Shown here one piece after another: positions 62,946-64,000 of a stretch of DNA of 64,000 nucleotides. The position numbers and the translations under genes were made by a program. The DNA is from Natrinema salaciae (GTDB taxonomy: Archaea > Halobacteriota > Halobacteria > Halobacteriales > Natrialbaceae). How positions within the stretch are numbered: position 1 is the stretch's first letter; every line of letters starts with the position of its first letter. Location of the stretch: NCBI RefSeq assembly GCF_900110865.1, contig NZ_FOFD01000004.1:571378-635377 (forward strand). Direction: 5' to 3'. The notes under the pieces were generated by a model, which was not told where the DNA came from, made no database searches, and was given only the letters and a program-made list of their open reading frames with translations.

Positions 62946-63566
62946 ATGTCACTGACTGCGGGCGTCGTCGCGGTCCAGGGCGACGTCGAGGAACACGCGG
63001 TCGCCATCGAACGCGCAGCGCGGGCCCGCGGCCGCGACGTCACGATCCACGAGATCCGCGAGTCGGGAATCGTCCCCGACTGCGATCTGTTGGCGATGCC
63101 GGGCGGCGAGTCGACGACCATCTCCCGACTGGTCCACAGCGAGGGGATCGCCCCCGAAATCAGGGATCACGTCGCCGCCGGCAAGCCTCTGCTCGCGACC
63201 TGTGCCGGCCTGATCGTCGCCTCGAGCGACGCCGGCGACGACCGGGTCGACGAACTCGGGGTGATCGACGTCGGTGTCGAGCGCAACGCCTTCGGCCGGC
63301 AGAAGGACAGCTTCGAAGCGCCGCTCGACGTCGCGGGTCTCGACGACGAGCCGTATCCGGCGGTGTTCATTCGCGCGCCGGCGATCGATTCGGTCGGCGA
63401 CGCCGACGTGCTCGCGACGTGGGACGACCGCCCGGTCGCGGTCCGGGATGGCCCGGTCGTCGGAACCTCGTTCCACCCGGAACTGACCACCGATAGCCGA
63501 CTCCACGGGCTGGCTTTCTTCGAGAACGAGGCCGCGTCGGTGCCCGCGCTCGAGGACGCGCAGTAG
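62946..63566 (+). CDS. pdxT: Pyridoxal 5'-phosphate synthase glutaminase subunit PdxT
   Basis: A 206-residue class I glutamine amidotransferase. The oxyanion/binding motif is AMPGGEST near residue 51, the nucleophile Cys lies in LATCAGLIV near 81, and the His-Glu pair in SFHPEL near 177-179. VGVERNAFGRQKDSFEA near 110-126 is specific to PdxT. It releases ammonia from glutamine for PdxS (Pdx1), which makes vitamin B6; PdxS is not in the window. The T-rich GCTTTTTGACG at 62908-62918 is the probable TATA region. The ATG at 62946 fits the family; an earlier in-frame codon adds nine residues. Confidence 0.94.
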   Translation: MSLTAGVVAVQGDVEEHAVAIERAARARGRDVTIHEIRESGIVPDCDLLAMPGGESTTISRLVHSEGIAPEIRDHVAAGKPLLATCAGLIVASSDAGDDRVDELGVIDVGVERNAFGRQKDSFEAPLDVAGLDDEPYPAVFIRAPAIDSVGDADVLATWDDRPVAVRDGPVVGTSFHPELTTDSRLHGLAFFENEAASVPALEDAQ

Positions 63567-63673
63567 TCGGCTCGAGGAGCGCGGCACGCAGTGAGCGGTG
63601 CGGGACGAGAGGGCAGGCGGAGAGGTTCGAGGGTAAGCGACGCCTCGGCCGCCGCTCACGCCCGCAGCCGGGT

Positions 63674-63695
63674 CGAAACGGGTGACTGTTTTATC
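63674..63695 (+). promoter_or_regulatory. BRE/TATA promoter of the acetamidase/formamidase gene
   Basis: CGAAACGG followed by TGTTTTATC, with the TATA part about 31 bases before the ATG at 63723. Confidence 0.5.
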
Positions 63696-63722
63696 CCGCC
63701 GCGCGATGTGTGCTGGAGGTGT

Positions 63723-64000
63723 ATGGCGAGCGGACACGACGCGGCGTACGAGATCGCTGCCGACGACGAGACGGTTCACAGCGCGTGGAACAACGACCTC
63801 GAGCCGGTGCGGACGGTCGAGCCCGGCACTGTCGTCCGCTTCGAGTGCAGAGACTCGACGGGCGGACAGCTCGACCCGGACTCGACGGTCGCCGACGTCG
63901 CCGACCTCGACGTCGAGCGGGTCCACACGCTGACCGGCCCCGTGGCGATCGAGGGGGCTCGTCCGGGCGACGTCCTCGCGGTCGAACTGCTCGCAGTCGA
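63723..64000 (+). CDS. Acetamidase/formamidase family protein (partial)
   Basis: The first 92 codons of a gene cut by the window end. The sequence HSAWNNDLEPVRTVEPGTVVRFECRDSTGGQL near residues 19-50, followed by VHTLTGPVAIEGARPGDVLAVEL, is the N-terminal hallmark of the FmdA/AmdA family, which hydrolyse formamide or acetamide to ammonia and the acid. The remaining two-thirds, including further metal ligands, is outside the window. Starts at the ATG at 63723, with a promoter just upstream. Confidence 0.88.
   Translation, partial: MASGHDAAYEIAADDETVHSAWNNDLEPVRTVEPGTVVRFECRDSTGGQLDPDSTVADVADLDVERVHTLTGPVAIEGARPGDVLAVELLAV

Overview
The window is chromosomal DNA from a halophilic archaeon of the class Halobacteria, probably a Natrinema/Haloterrigena/Natrialba-like genus (inference only). 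The evidence is high GC, strongly acidic proteins, TATA/BRE promoters about 25-30 bases before start codons, and archaeal genes such as an ABCE1/RLI ATPase, Sec61-beta, deoxyhypusine synthase, archaemetzincin, F420-dependent NADP reductase, a cytochrome oxidase I-III fusion and a haloarchaeal solo tnpB. No rRNA, tRNA or CRISPR array was recognised.

Layout. 0-5.8 kb is a secreted-protein cluster: a pilin-like N-terminus fused to a von Willebrand A domain, two related exported proteins and a winged-helix membrane regulator between them. 5.9-10.7 kb is housekeeping (RLI, archaemetzincin, UPF0146, a membrane metalloprotease and a HAD phosphatase). 10.74-12.22 kb is a solo tnpB element inserted at the end of the HAD gene. 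12.3-27.6 kb is a conserved mosaic of a response regulator, Rieske protein, acyl-CoA synthetase, UspA, GNAT, transporters, AIM24, GMC and FAD oxidoreductases, a K+ channel and a methyltransferase.

27.6-43.4 kb is an accessory island with lower GC and looser codon use. It begins with decayed genes and a membrane-anchored zincin-like protein that lacks the catalytic Glu. It continues with a surface-glycan cluster (UDP-glucuronate decarboxylase-like enzyme, flippase-like protein, two GT2 transferases, a GT39-like transferase and a DUF2298/YYY membrane protein). It ends with a defence-like stretch: a doubly broken MIG-type mismatch glycosylase, a PD-(D/E)XK-like protein, a WYL-like protein, an unknown protein, and a nuclease-like protein carrying two copies of a new-looking repeat domain. 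A 16-bp direct repeat lies near both borders.

43.4-54.1 kb returns to core genes: GT2, flavin and thioredoxin-reductase-like proteins, a MazG-like protein, deoxyhypusine synthase, Nif3-like protein, Cox I-III, glycerophosphodiesterase, F420 reductase and thioredoxin. 54.5-60.6 kb is one gene for a 2014-residue mosaic surface protein. 60.8-62.4 kb holds a secreted cysteine-rich, halocin-like precursor followed on the same strand by an atypical isoprenoid-synthase-fold protein; this pair and the 39-42.5 kb stretch are the best candidates for undescribed systems. The window closes with Sec61-beta, pdxT and the start of an acetamidase/formamidase gene.
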